Assembly (NCBI GenBank): GCA_002632265.1
Contig: NQOV01000007.1
Location: forward strand, 417-55,582
From: Rhodospirillaceae bacterium MC!
Lineage (GTDB): Bacteria; Pseudomonadota; Alphaproteobacteria; MC1
Direction of reading: 5' to 3'
DNA: 55,166 nt
The notes under the pieces were generated by a model, which worked only from the letters and a program-made list of their open reading frames with translations, made no database searches and was not told where the DNA came from. The position numbers and the translations under genes are program-made. Positions 34,291 through 43,947 of this stretch are shown here, one piece after another. The first letter of the stretch is position 1. The number at the start of each line of letters is the position of its first letter.

Positions 34291-35025
34291 TTATATACGC
34301 AAGATATAGCCTTGGCCTCGGACTGTTTGAATGAATCTTGGGCTTTTGATGTTTTCTTCTATTTTCTTTCTTATGCGAGTTATTTGGACATCAATGGAAC
34401 GTTCTTCACTGGAAACGCCCATTTGGGTAGCTAGTTCTTTTCTTGAGAGAACTTCATTTAGGTTATCAGATAGAATAGTTAAAAGGTCTATTTCGGCGGT
34501 GGTAAGATGAATTTGGACGCCGTTACGTTCGAGTATTTTGGCGTTTTTATTGAACACTACTTCCCCTAACTGAATTAAGTGTCTGTTCGATAATTGATGA
34601 TCGCCGTTTTCATTGGTAAATGAGCGTTTTAAGACATTATTAATACGCAATAACAATTCTTTAGGCTCGAATGGTTTAGTTATGTAATCATCTACTCCAG
34701 CCTCGAGACCTTCGATTCGGTCTGTTACTTCGCCTTTGGCCGTTAGCATGATTATGGGCATGTTGTTGTTGTGTCGACGAAGTTCTCGAGCGAATTCGAT
34801 ACCACTTTGTCCGGGCATCATTCTATCTAGAATTAGACAGTTAAAATCAATAAACTTTAATTTATGCCATGCGTCTTGGGAATTAGTAGCTCCTGATACT
34901 AAAAAATCATTTTTTGTCAGATACTTAGTTAAAAGACGTCGCAAAAGCTGATCATCATCCACAACTAAAATATGATGTTGAGTAAAGTCTGTTTCTAGAT
35001 CTGTATTTTGCTTAGTAGTATTCAT
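34291..35025 (-). CDS. OmpR-family two-component response regulator
   Basis: 244 residues. Receiver domain with acidic pocket DDD at 23-25, phospho-acceptor D67 (CLILDRMMPG) and K117 (YITKPFEP). The C-terminal winged helix ends DVQITRIRKKIEE then FIQTVRGQGYIL. All key residues are present, so it should be phosphorylatable. No histidine kinase is adjacent; the upstream gene is a degenerate GGDEF/EAL protein about 110 bp away, which may share the transcript. Target genes unknown. Confidence 0.93.
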   Translation of the reverse strand: MNTTKQNTDLETDFTQHHILVVDDDQLLRRLLTKYLTKNDFLVSGATNSQDAWHKLKFIDFNCLILDRMMPGQSGIEFARELRRHNNNMPIIMLTAKGEVTDRIEGLEAGVDDYITKPFEPKELLLRINNVLKRSFTNENGDHQLSNRHLIQLGEVVFNKNAKILERNGVQIHLTTAEIDLLTILSDNLNEVLSRKELATQMGVSSEERSIDVQITRIRKKIEENIKSPRFIQTVRGQGYILRI

Positions 35026-35106
35026 TTTCGCTATGTTTTACCTTAAAAAAACCAAATAATGCTAAAAAGTGCTTAAGGACGTTGAATGGGTGCTGTTTCC
35101 CACCCC

Positions 35107-35147
35107 TTTACTTATTTCACTTTACTTATTTCACTTTACTTATTCAC
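35107..35147. repeat. Tandem 14-mer TTTACTTATTTCAC, three copies over a stop codon
   Basis: Three adjacent copies (the last imperfect) span the 3' end and stop codon of the GGDEF/EAL gene. Confidence 0.7.
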
Positions 35148-37877
35148 CTTTCTGAAGCCTTTGCCAATGCGGGCTGATAACTCTTCAAAAGACATGGGCG
35201 GACATAGGAAATAGGATTGCATAATATTAAAGCCTTTAGCTTGAATTTGCAAGATTGTATCGATGTCGTTCACGCCTTCGATAATAACGGTTTTCATTCC
35301 GAGATCCTTAACCACTGTAACCATGGTATTAAAGTGGGTATTACCTTCAGGAGTTCCTAATTTACTGATAACATCACGGTCAATTTTACATTCGTCATAT
35401 TGTTTATGGCTTAGATCGGCGATGGATAAGTAGGTTGATCCCAAGTTACCAATACGCACATGAACGCCTTTACTTTGTAGGATCTGCAATCCTTTATATT
35501 CTAAAGATTCGTTAGGGTCTAAGACTTCTTCTCTAATTTCTATGCCGATATTTTCAAAAGCCACATCGCTTTCGTCAATAATGTTGCACATGCCTTGAAT
35601 GAATGTGAGATCCAATGCTTGTCTTGTGGAGATATTAAAGGAAATTATCAGATCTGGATTCTTGGATAATTCCATGAAAAGCTTAAGATCGATCAAGGCG
35701 GTATGGATCAGCTTTAAGGAAATTGTACTCAATAAGCCACTATTGTTAATAAAAGGAATAAACGTCCCTGGTGGGATGATTTTTCCGTCGAGTTTCCAAC
35801 GCATGAACGCCTCAATACCAACCATTTTACCCGTTGTTGTGTCGATCTGCGGTTGATAGTGGTAGTTTATATCCTTATTGACAATGGTATCGTGGAGTTT
35901 ATTGTACATGGCCACGTTATTTTCTAAAGATATATTCTGTGCAGTAGTATAACGTTGCAGAGCTTCGCCATTTGAGTAAGTTTTATTTAGGAATTGAATA
36001 AGAGCTAATTCCAAGTTATCATCTAAATAGGCGGTTTCAAGAACTTCGGTATAAATAAGAACCGAATTTAAATTCACATTCTGCCCCTTGATTGAGACAG
36101 TAAATATAATATCTTTCATGATATTGGCAAGAACTTCTTCAATGTGAGCTTGTTCGGATTTCACATTCACTTTAAAAGCAATTGAGAATGTATATAAAGA
36201 GAATCTGGCGATTGTTTGATCTTCTTTTAAGCCGAATACTGATTTTAAACGGAAAGCGATTGTTTGGACTACCGCATCAGCTCCAGAAACGTCGAAAATC
36301 TTAATGATATCATCGAATTCACGCAAGGTAAACATGGCCACAACTAATTTTTCATTTTGTTTTAAGTTTGTCGCCATTTCCTTTATGGTAAAATGGAAAT
36401 GTTTTTCATTGGGCAAATGAGTATGATCATCATAATTCATCACTTGATAGAGAATATTATAATCGGAAACAATTTTGTATACGATCTTGTTGACTTTTAA
36501 AAACCAGCGATACCAAGATCCCAATAGGAATTTGTTTTCATCTTGAACGAGATTTCTTAAGCTACGGGCCTCTTGTTGATCAAATACCGCCAACAGCAAT
36601 CGAGATAAAACATAGGACGGACGGACAAATAATAAATATACGAAAATCGATCCCAAGATCACAGCTAAAATTCCTAAAGTAAATGTTTTAGCAAATACTA
36701 AATATGATGTTTTAGAAATGTATTGATTCCAATAGTTATCGGGAATCACATAGAGAAAATTCCAACCGAATGTATTAATGGGTTCTTTGTAGATTTTATA
36801 TTTGAAGTATGAAAAAAATGTTTTATCTTTTTGATCACGAATCTCATTAAGCGAGATAGGTGGATCTAAATAGGATAAGTTAAAGAGAATATTATTCTTT
36901 TCTTTCAAATGGTTAGAGTATAGAATATTGCTATTTTTATCTACAAAATAGACATTGCCGATAATTTCGCCATCGGAATTGATTTTTGTGTTGGAAAATA
37001 TTTGTGTTTTCTGTTCGAAATCAACAAAGATATTATCAATTGATTTATCCTTATTGTGGATATTTCTTTTATATCTAAAGTTAAAAATGTTGGTTTTTGG
37101 TTGGAATGCAACATTCATCCCCTCATCGACGTTCATGGCACTGGAAACGAAATTAATATCGCCACTTTCACTTAGCTTATTTTCAAGGGTTAACAGCGGT
37201 TTAGAAAAGATAGTTACATGGGTTTTGAAGTTGTTTAAAATCGTCTCTTTAATATCTTCTTTCTTTAAGGGATAAACTAAAGATATATTGTGAGAGGCTA
37301 CAACGATTCGCTTGAAAGATAAATTTAATTGATCCTTATTTAAGACCGCATTAATGTTTCTTGATACTTCGTAATAGGCGTATATCTTTTGGAAATCCTT
37401 TTTCGATAAGCTTGGAATCTCGCCTTTTACAATTAGCATGGAATCATTTAAGGCTATATAGTTGTAAATGGAACTGTTAATTGATATTTTAGGAGCAGTA
37501 ACAAGTAACTTTTTCACGTAGTTACGACGATAGGCAAGATCTGTCTCATCTTCAGAGTTAAGATAGGATGTTACTTCATTTTGAATGATACTTGCAGAAG
37601 TTTGGGTTTGCGATAGAGTGGATTTATAAGCCTGTATGGTTTGATTTATGGCGTTTTCTGTTTTCAAAATAGCAATTTGCTTTTGGCTATTTTGTTGAAA
37701 TAAAGCGAATCCTAAAGAGCTAAGGGTAACTAATATGACAAAGCCAAAAATAAACATATAGAAATAACGTCGTGAGATACTACGTACTTCACTTTGCGAC
37801 ATTTGATCTTCATATGATCCATCTCGGTTATTTTTTGTCAGATCCAATTCGGTTAGATCGTCCTCATTATAATTCAC
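35136..37877 (-). CDS. Membrane protein with degenerate GGDEF and EAL domains
   Basis: 913 residues. Two membrane helices (about 38-60 and about 395-415) flank a ~330-residue periplasmic sensor region. A GGDEF-like region follows, with SLYTF where GGDEF is expected, so no cyclase activity is predicted. The EAL-like domain fills the last ~260 residues: QPQIDTTTGKMVGIEAFMRW, FNISTRQ, IEIREE, GNLGSTYLSIADL, KIDRDVI, IEGVND. The catalytic DDFG aspartates are replaced by GNLG, so phosphodiesterase activity is unlikely. It probably acts as a c-di-GMP receptor or protein-protein sensor. Confidence 0.85.
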   Translation of the reverse strand: MNYNEDDLTELDLTKNNRDGSYEDQMSQSEVRSISRRYFYMFIFGFVILVTLSSLGFALFQQNSQKQIAILKTENAINQTIQAYKSTLSQTQTSASIIQNEVTSYLNSEDETDLAYRRNYVKKLLVTAPKISINSSIYNYIALNDSMLIVKGEIPSLSKKDFQKIYAYYEVSRNINAVLNKDQLNLSFKRIVVASHNISLVYPLKKEDIKETILNNFKTHVTIFSKPLLTLENKLSESGDINFVSSAMNVDEGMNVAFQPKTNIFNFRYKRNIHNKDKSIDNIFVDFEQKTQIFSNTKINSDGEIIGNVYFVDKNSNILYSNHLKEKNNILFNLSYLDPPISLNEIRDQKDKTFFSYFKYKIYKEPINTFGWNFLYVIPDNYWNQYISKTSYLVFAKTFTLGILAVILGSIFVYLLFVRPSYVLSRLLLAVFDQQEARSLRNLVQDENKFLLGSWYRWFLKVNKIVYKIVSDYNILYQVMNYDDHTHLPNEKHFHFTIKEMATNLKQNEKLVVAMFTLREFDDIIKIFDVSGADAVVQTIAFRLKSVFGLKEDQTIARFSLYTFSIAFKVNVKSEQAHIEEVLANIMKDIIFTVSIKGQNVNLNSVLIYTEVLETAYLDDNLELALIQFLNKTYSNGEALQRYTTAQNISLENNVAMYNKLHDTIVNKDINYHYQPQIDTTTGKMVGIEAFMRWKLDGKIIPPGTFIPFINNSGLLSTISLKLIHTALIDLKLFMELSKNPDLIISFNISTRQALDLTFIQGMCNIIDESDVAFENIGIEIREEVLDPNESLEYKGLQILQSKGVHVRIGNLGSTYLSIADLSHKQYDECKIDRDVISKLGTPEGNTHFNTMVTVVKDLGMKTVIIEGVNDIDTILQIQAKGFNIMQSYFLCPPMSFEELSARIGKGFRKVNK

Positions 37878-38326
37878 GGCTAAAATTCCTATTGTCTTAA
37901 TTTTATATTCTATGAAATTATTACATTATCACATAAAGCAATCAGAAAAACAAGTATAAATATTTTTTACTCTCATATTTTATAATTTTAAGGGTTTATA
38001 TTCGTTTACATATGCGTTATATTAAGAGACAAAGACATAAAAAAATTCATGACTGTTTAAAAAAACCATCATGAATTTTTATCGGATAAGAGCAAATTAT
38101 AATTTTGTTACGTAACGGTGTGGTTAACAATAATGATAAGATTGCAAAAAACAATCTCTTCCACTTTTGTTTTTTCAAGTAGAAGCATACTATATCTAAT
38201 TAATTATTATATAGACATTTTTCTTAAAAGTCAAGAGATTCTTTTCATTATAGATAAAAAAAATGTTATATTATATAAAAAAATACTACTTAAAATGTAA
38301 AAAACTAATAAATGCCAAAAATTATC
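37878..38326. other. Non-coding spacer between tpiA and the GGDEF/EAL gene
   Basis: It holds one strong terminator hairpin (38041-38080) and AT-rich sequence. No RNA gene or credible frame was recognised. Confidence 0.5.
38041..38080 (-). terminator. Terminator downstream of tpiA
   Basis: Perfect 12-bp inverted repeat AAAAATTCATGA / TCATGAATTTTT, followed by a T-run on the minus strand. It lies about 250 bp beyond the tpiA stop, leaving an unusually long 3' untranslated region. Confidence 0.75.
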
Positions 38327-39079
38327 CTATTTTACACAAGCACCAATACCCATGAAATCATCAACTTTTAGCGACGCACCACCGATAAGACCACCGTCAA
38401 CATCAGCTAAAGCAAGAATTTCTTCGGCGTTAGTTGGTTTCATAGAACCACCATATAAAATACGCATGCCATCAGCTACGCTCTGCCCTAACTTAGAAGC
38501 TAAAGCCTTACGGATTTCCGCATGGATATTTTGGATATCATCAGATGTTGGAATACGTCCAGTACCAATTGCCCAAATAGGTTCATAAGCAATCACTGTA
38601 TTTTCTGCAGTAGCATTATCAGGAACAGAACCAGCAACTTGAGATTGATTAACTTCAACCGCTTTACCTGCTTTATTTTGCTCATCTGATTCGCCAATAC
38701 AAATAATAGCTTTAAGACCAGCCTCATAAACTGCTTTTGCTTTCTTATTAACTAGAGAATCACTTTCTCCATGATCGGCACGACGTTCAGAATGTCCTAG
38801 AATCACGTATTCAGCTCCTGCATCCTTTAACATAAGCGGACTAATATCAGCAGTATGAGCACCGTTTGTATTGAAATGGCAATCTTGTGCTCCCACTTTT
38901 AAACCCGAACCTTTTACTGTATCTACAGCATTGGCAACCAATGTAAACGGCGGACAAATTAACATTTCATATGCAGAATTGTTATTGTATTTTGCACTTA
39001 CACCTTTTGCTAATGATGAAACTTCAGCCTTAAGGCCGTTCATTTTCCAGTTACCTGCAATTAAAATTTTACGAGACAT
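38327..39079 (-). CDS. tpiA: Triosephosphate isomerase
   Basis: 250 residues from the ATG at 39079, chosen because MSRKILIAGNWKMNG is the normal start and AAGGAGAG lies 8 bases upstream; 21 further upstream codons are unconserved. Interconverts dihydroxyacetone phosphate and glyceraldehyde-3-phosphate. Catalytic K12 (NWKMNG), H96 (ILGHSERR) and E166 (AYEPIWAIGTG) are present, as is the phosphate-binding LYGGSMKPTNA. Its presence fits use of the imported sugars by glycolysis. Confidence 0.97.
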   Translation of the reverse strand: MSRKILIAGNWKMNGLKAEVSSLAKGVSAKYNNNSAYEMLICPPFTLVANAVDTVKGSGLKVGAQDCHFNTNGAHTADISPLMLKDAGAEYVILGHSERRADHGESDSLVNKKAKAVYEAGLKAIICIGESDEQNKAGKAVEVNQSQVAGSVPDNATAENTVIAYEPIWAIGTGRIPTSDDIQNIHAEIRKALASKLGQSVADGMRILYGGSMKPTNAEEILALADVDGGLIGGASLKVDDFMGIGACVK

Positions 39080-39399
39080 ATTATAAGCTCTCCTTAAAAA
39101 TATTGTTAAAATATAAATTAACCAAGCATAGGGATATTGCAATATTCTAATATTATCATGAGCAATATCTAACTTGATTACATGTTAATGATGATAACAT
39201 ATTTTAACAGAATTGTAAAATAAAAAAAAATTTTTTTGCTTTTTTTATAAAAACAATATTGCACTTTCACATAGATACATATATAATGTATTATAGATGT
39301 ATGTGCGAATCTTATTTTATATATCTTATATATTGTAAATTATCACAATAAAAACAATGGCAATATCAACCTATAAACGCTCTATAAAGGGAATTAAAT
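39080..39399. other. Divergent promoter region of tpiA and the PpiD-like gene
   Basis: It contains the ppiD-side promoter at 39259-39287 and, on the tpiA side, a small palindrome TGTTA-N7-TAACA (about 39183-39199). Nothing else is recognised. Confidence 0.5.
39259..39287 (+). promoter_or_regulatory. Promoter of the PpiD-like gene
   Basis: TTGCAC (39259-39264), 17-base spacer, TATAAT (39282-39287), about 110 bp upstream of the start codon. Confidence 0.75.
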
Positions 39400-41265
39400 A
39401 TGTTAGACTTCTTTAGAAGAAACTCACAAAACGGTATTTTAAAATACGTATTCGGTGCTTTATTATTTTTACTTATGCTAAGTTTTGGTGCTTGGGGAAT
39501 CTCGGATGTTATAAGACAACTATCAACTTCACAAACCGCTCCTATTAGTATAGGCAAGCAAACCATTACCGCAGGAATCATTCAAAATGCGGTGCGTGAT
39601 GATATCAACAGAATATCAGCACAAACTAAACATCCTTTTTCCACTAAAGACGCTTTAAAGTATGGTGTTGTTAATCAAAGCATTCAACAACTAATCCAAA
39701 AGCAGATGTTTAACAACGAAATTAACTCCATGATGTTAACTGGTAGTAATGTGGATGTTTCTCAAGAAATCGCCAAAATCCCTGCCTTTTTGAATCCGTC
39801 TACGGGGGAGTTCGATGAAAAGATCTTTAAAGTTACCTTAAAGCAAAATGGCTTAACCGAATCTAAATTCATAAGTAACATAAAAAATACCATTGCTTTA
39901 AATCAGCTAAAAAGATCCATTCAACCTTTGGCGATTCCTTTTAAATCCATATCGAAGATTGTATATAATCATGTGAATAAGCTATATACCATTCAAGTAA
40001 TTAACATTCAAAATAACATGTTTAAGATTCCTGCCATATCTATGGATGAGCAAAAGAAATATTATAAAGAGCATACAGCAAGTTATATGTATCCCGAATA
40101 TCGCAATGCGTCGGCTATTATTTTAGATACAAATGAAGTATCAAAAAGTATCAACGTTAGCGATGAGCAGGTGAAACAGGCTTATAATGATAATATATCT
40201 GCCTATGTGCGTCCTGAAAGACGTAGCTTTAAACAGTTTGAATTCGCAACAGAAAAAGAAGCTAAGGATTTCCAAGCAGAAGTTTTAGTCTCGGATGTAT
40301 ACTCTTCGGCGAAAAAGTACAAAATCTCATCGGTGGAATTTTCCCTAATGACAAAAGAAGGCTTGCCTGCAAACTTACAAGGTATCGTATTTAAAACCAA
40401 AGAGAATCTTGTATCCGATGTGGAAAAGGTTGATGATAAGTTTGATGTAATATACGTAACAAAAATACAAAAAGCACAAACGGCCACTCTAGAATCTGTG
40501 AAAAATGACATCATAGCTACCATTCGTGGCGATAAGGTATCACAACGCATAGAAGATATGAAAAATAACGCTCTTAATATGTTAGGAGAAGGTAAGAAAA
40601 TCGAAGATATCGCTAAAGCTTTAAAGATTAAATTACACACTTTTAAGAATATCACTAAAAACAATCTGGATATTAATGGTAAACCAGCCAATGTCCCTGT
40701 GAATATTTTAACTAAAATATTTAGCGGAAATGCTACAGATGAGCTTAATTTCGTTCCCTTAACCACCACATCATATATCGCTCTGCGTGTGGATAATGTT
40801 GTGAAAGCAAAAGCAAAAGACTTCAAAACAGTCCAAGCCCAAGTAATTAAGGACGCCCATGAAGATAAAGCTCAAGCTCAAGCCGATAAGGTAGTGGCTA
40901 CTATCAAAGATCGCATTATAAAAGGCGATAAGTTTGAGAAAATAGCCTCTAAATATCATCTTGTAACCTTAAAAGATGTTGTTGGTACTGGTCCGATCAA
41001 AGGCTTGAACATCAAAACCAAAACACATCTATTTAATCAAAAGAACCAAATAGCAGTAAATACTTTTAATGGTGTTACCCAAGTGGCGAAGATCGTGAGT
41101 TCTAAATTGAATCCTAAGCTTAATAAGGCAGATTATAATAATCTCTCAAGCCAACTTGTGAAATCCATTTCCGATGATATGCAGATCCTATATTTGCAAC
41201 AGTTATCAATTAAAAACAAAGTGAAAGTTAATAACAAAGTGATATCAGCATTATTTGACAAATAA
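39400..41265 (+). CDS. PpiD-like periplasmic folding chaperone (SurA N-terminal domain protein)
   Basis: 621 residues. An N-terminal signal anchor (LKYVFGALLFLLMLSFGAWGISDV, about 14-37, with the FGAWGI family hallmark) is followed by a SurA-N-like helical region (SIGKQTITAGIIQNAVRDDI) and a long periplasmic part. The parvulin isomerase region (about 265-370) is poorly conserved, so activity may be chaperone-only. PpiD helps fold proteins leaving the Sec translocon, relevant to a cell exporting many SBPs. The tpiA/PpiD neighbourhood is typical of alphaproteobacteria. Confidence 0.88.
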   Translation: MLDFFRRNSQNGILKYVFGALLFLLMLSFGAWGISDVIRQLSTSQTAPISIGKQTITAGIIQNAVRDDINRISAQTKHPFSTKDALKYGVVNQSIQQLIQKQMFNNEINSMMLTGSNVDVSQEIAKIPAFLNPSTGEFDEKIFKVTLKQNGLTESKFISNIKNTIALNQLKRSIQPLAIPFKSISKIVYNHVNKLYTIQVINIQNNMFKIPAISMDEQKKYYKEHTASYMYPEYRNASAIILDTNEVSKSINVSDEQVKQAYNDNISAYVRPERRSFKQFEFATEKEAKDFQAEVLVSDVYSSAKKYKISSVEFSLMTKEGLPANLQGIVFKTKENLVSDVEKVDDKFDVIYVTKIQKAQTATLESVKNDIIATIRGDKVSQRIEDMKNNALNMLGEGKKIEDIAKALKIKLHTFKNITKNNLDINGKPANVPVNILTKIFSGNATDELNFVPLTTTSYIALRVDNVVKAKAKDFKTVQAQVIKDAHEDKAQAQADKVVATIKDRIIKGDKFEKIASKYHLVTLKDVVGTGPIKGLNIKTKTHLFNQKNQIAVNTFNGVTQVAKIVSSKLNPKLNKADYNNLSSQLVKSISDDMQILYLQQLSIKNKVKVNNKVISALFDK

Positions 41266-41310
41266 CTTATTAACAAGTAATTTACCTTACATGAACAGGA
41301 TACCAAGCAT

Positions 41311-42294
41311 ATGAAAATATATCTCGCTAATCCACGTGGTTTTTGTGCCGGAGTTGATAGAGCGGTTGAGATCGTAGAGAAATCAATCCAAGCTTACGGT
41401 ACGCCTATCTATGTTCGTCATGAAATTGTTCATAATAAACATGTGGTAAAATCTCTTGAAGATAAGGGAACTATCTTTGTTAACGAGCTAAGCGAAATTC
41501 CTGATAATGCTAAAGCGGTTATATTTTCCGCTCATGGAGTATCCAAAGCGGTAGAAGAGCAAGCGAAAAAACGTAATTTAAATATTATCAATGCCACTTG
41601 CCCTTTAGTAACTAAGGTGCATTCTCTTATTCAAAAATATGAGAACAGTCAAAAGCATACATTTGTAATAGGTCATAAAAATCATGCGGAAGTTATCGGC
41701 ACTATGGGACAGTTGGCAGATCTTAAGAATATGACTTTAATATCAACCGAAAAAGATGTGGATAATCTTCAAGCAAATGATTATGAAAATACTCATGTGG
41801 CTTTTGTTACTCAAACTACCTTAAGCGTAAATGAAACATCAAAGATTATCGCCAAGCTTAAGGAAAAACTTAAGAATAAACTGGAAGATCTCAACAGTAT
41901 GGAAGATAACGTCTGCTATTCCACCACCAATCGTCAAAATGCCATACGAGAATTGGCGAACATCTGCGACGGTGTTATCGTTTTAGGCTCGAAAAACTCA
42001 TCAAACTCCAACCGCTTGGTAGATGTGGCGAAAAACCAAGGCGTCAAATACGCCACCCTAATCGACGACGCATCAGAATTAGACATCGACGCAATCAAAA
42101 ATTTTAATAGTAGCGGAATGACAAATATAGGAATAAGTGCGGGAGCGTCGGCCCCTGAAAATCTGGTGCAAGGTGTGATCTCGTGCTTAGAAGAAAATTT
42201 CCCCAATATGGAAATAGAAAACATCCAAACCACAAAGGAAAAAATGGAATTCATCATTCCCCCCAAACTCATCCGAGCTTTAAAAAATAAATAA
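41311..42294 (+). CDS. ispH: 4-hydroxy-3-methylbut-2-enyl diphosphate reductase
   Basis: 327 residues. Last step of the MEP isoprenoid pathway, making IPP and DMAPP from HMBPP. Three iron-sulfur cysteines are present: C12 (RGFCAGVDRA), C97 (NATCPLV) and C202 (NVCYSTTNRQNA). Other signatures are HEIVHN, SAHGVS and GASAPE. Full length. Followed by rnhA 59 bp on; the thrB gene that often lies between them in alphaproteobacteria is absent. Confidence 0.96.
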   Translation: MKIYLANPRGFCAGVDRAVEIVEKSIQAYGTPIYVRHEIVHNKHVVKSLEDKGTIFVNELSEIPDNAKAVIFSAHGVSKAVEEQAKKRNLNIINATCPLVTKVHSLIQKYENSQKHTFVIGHKNHAEVIGTMGQLADLKNMTLISTEKDVDNLQANDYENTHVAFVTQTTLSVNETSKIIAKLKEKLKNKLEDLNSMEDNVCYSTTNRQNAIRELANICDGVIVLGSKNSSNSNRLVDVAKNQGVKYATLIDDASELDIDAIKNFNSSGMTNIGISAGASAPENLVQGVISCLEENFPNMEIENIQTTKEKMEFIIPPKLIRALKNK

Positions 42295-42353
42295 ATCTCA
42301 TCATAATCCATACAAACCAGACACAACAAAAACATCAGGAGATAATAACCCCT

Positions 42354-43046
42354 ATGAACATCGATCTACTATCAGCACTAGATAACAGAGAAGAAGAAAT
42401 TCGCAACAAAGAAAACAAACTCAAACAAAGAGAATCACAAATCAAAGAAAAAGAAGAGTATCTGCTAGAGTTGGAAAGATCGCTAAAAAAATATGCCGAT
42501 CTCATCGGCTATAAAGAAGACTATACTCCACCAAAAAATCAAGCAGATAAACTAAAAGAACAACGCCAAACCCACATTCAACAACAAAAGGAAAAACACG
42601 CCCATGATAAAAAGGAAATCATCATATATACGGACGGTTCTTGCCTAGGAAATCCTGGGAAAGGCGGTTGGGGTGTCTATATGATATATGGCGATCATGA
42701 AAAGGAATTATATGGGGGCGAAGTAAATACCACCAACAATCGCATGGAAATGCAAGCAACAATCGAGGCCATGAAATACTTCGAAGATCCATATAAGTAC
42801 AAGTTAGTCATTCATACAGATAGTAGCTACGTACAAAAGGGCATAACACAATGGATGAAAGGTTGGAAAGCCAACAATTGGCGAACATCTGCCAAGAAAC
42901 CCGTAAAAAACGTTGATCTATGGCAACAAATAGACGAACTTATCGAAATAATGGATGTAGACTTCAAATGGGTCAAAGGCCACAACGGCAACCACGGTAA
43001 CGAAAAAGCCGACGAGCTAGCAAATAAAGGTTCTGCCAGCGTATAG
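42354..43046 (+). CDS. rnhA: Ribonuclease HI with N-terminal coiled-coil extension
   Basis: 230 residues. The C-terminal 145 form RNase HI, which removes RNA from RNA:DNA hybrids; catalytic D94 (YTDGSCLGNPG), E132 (NNRMEM), D156 (HTDSSYV), H210 and D220 (NEKADELA) are all present. The first ~85 residues are not in typical RNase HI: a Lys/Glu-rich coiled coil (REEEIRNKENKLKQRESQIK) then a Gln/His-rich linker. This is not the hybrid-binding domain of eukaryotic RNase H1. The extension may mediate oligomerisation or RNA contact. Confidence 0.94.
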   Translation: MNIDLLSALDNREEEIRNKENKLKQRESQIKEKEEYLLELERSLKKYADLIGYKEDYTPPKNQADKLKEQRQTHIQQQKEKHAHDKKEIIIYTDGSCLGNPGKGGWGVYMIYGDHEKELYGGEVNTTNNRMEMQATIEAMKYFEDPYKYKLVIHTDSSYVQKGITQWMKGWKANNWRTSAKKPVKNVDLWQQIDELIEIMDVDFKWVKGHNGNHGNEKADELANKGSASV

Positions 43047-43051
43047 TAAGC

Positions 43052-43067
43052 GTATAGTATACTATAC
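43052..43067. repeat. 16-bp perfect palindrome between rnhA and ylxR
   Basis: GTATAGTATACTATAC, preceded by a direct repeat of AGCGTATAGTA that includes the end of rnhA. It is a possible operator or weak bidirectional stem; there is no T-run. Confidence 0.4.
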
Positions 43068-43133
43068 AGTACACGTCCCGCTCCTTAAATAAACAAGTAA
43101 ACACACAAATCACATCACAAACGAGATACACAC

Positions 43134-43862
43134 ATGCAAAACAAACATTTACAAAACAACAAAGTAGAAAACCTACTGGATGATCTACTAGATGATTACG
43201 AAGAGAGATTCGAAAATTATGAAGAACAAGAACACAATCAAAATAGAGTTAAAAACCGTCATAAACATCAAGAAACATTCACACAAAAACAACAAAATAC
43301 CCGTAGATGTATTGTTACAAGAGAAGATTTTCACAAAAAAGATCTCTTAAGATTTGTAGTAGGACCAAATAACGAACTGTATTTTGATATAAACAACAAA
43401 CTACCAGGGCGTGGCATGTGGGTACAAGCCACTAAAGAATCCTTAGAAACCGCTTTAGAAAAAAATCTCTTTTCCAGATCTGCAAAAATGAAAGTTAACA
43501 TAGATAATAATTTCAAAGAAAATACCAAGCAACTTTTACGAACTCAACTTTTACAAACCATAAAACTTTCCAACAAAGCAGGATTGGTAATTTGCGGATT
43601 CGATAAAATTTATGAACAAATAAAATACCGTTCTGCAAACTATCATTATTATATTGAGGCCTTAGATAGTGCAAAAAATGGCTCGGAAAAGATCCTAAAC
43701 ATCATAGGGCATATGGAAAACATAAAACATATAAATATCTTTACATCAGAAGAGCTTAGCCAATCTTTTAATAAAGTTAACGTTGTTCACTCTCTCATTA
43801 AAAGCGATCCCTTAACACGGAATATCAAAAAAATATATAAGAATTTTTTGCTATTTTCATAA
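43134..43862 (+). CDS. YlxR-like (DUF448) RNA-binding protein with L7Ae-like C-terminus
   Basis: 242 residues. Residues about 57-125 are the YlxR domain (RRCIVTREDFHKKDLLRFVVG, then KLPGRGMWVQA). Residues about 130-235 resemble the L7Ae-like domain fused to it in alphaproteobacteria (LSNKAGLVICGFDKIYEQI). The acidic N-terminal ~55 residues are extra. It normally sits between nusA and infB; here nusA is elsewhere. YlxR proteins influence transcription or ribosome-related processes. Confidence 0.88.
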   Translation: MQNKHLQNNKVENLLDDLLDDYEERFENYEEQEHNQNRVKNRHKHQETFTQKQQNTRRCIVTREDFHKKDLLRFVVGPNNELYFDINNKLPGRGMWVQATKESLETALEKNLFSRSAKMKVNIDNNFKENTKQLLRTQLLQTIKLSNKAGLVICGFDKIYEQIKYRSANYHYYIEALDSAKNGSEKILNIIGHMENIKHINIFTSEELSQSFNKVNVVHSLIKSDPLTRNIKKIYKNFLLFS

Positions 43863-43947
43863 ATATTTTGCTATTTACATAAATATTTGTTACAATGTGA
43901 AATATATACAATTTGCTTACAACTTTAGGAGTTTAAAAAGTAATCAT

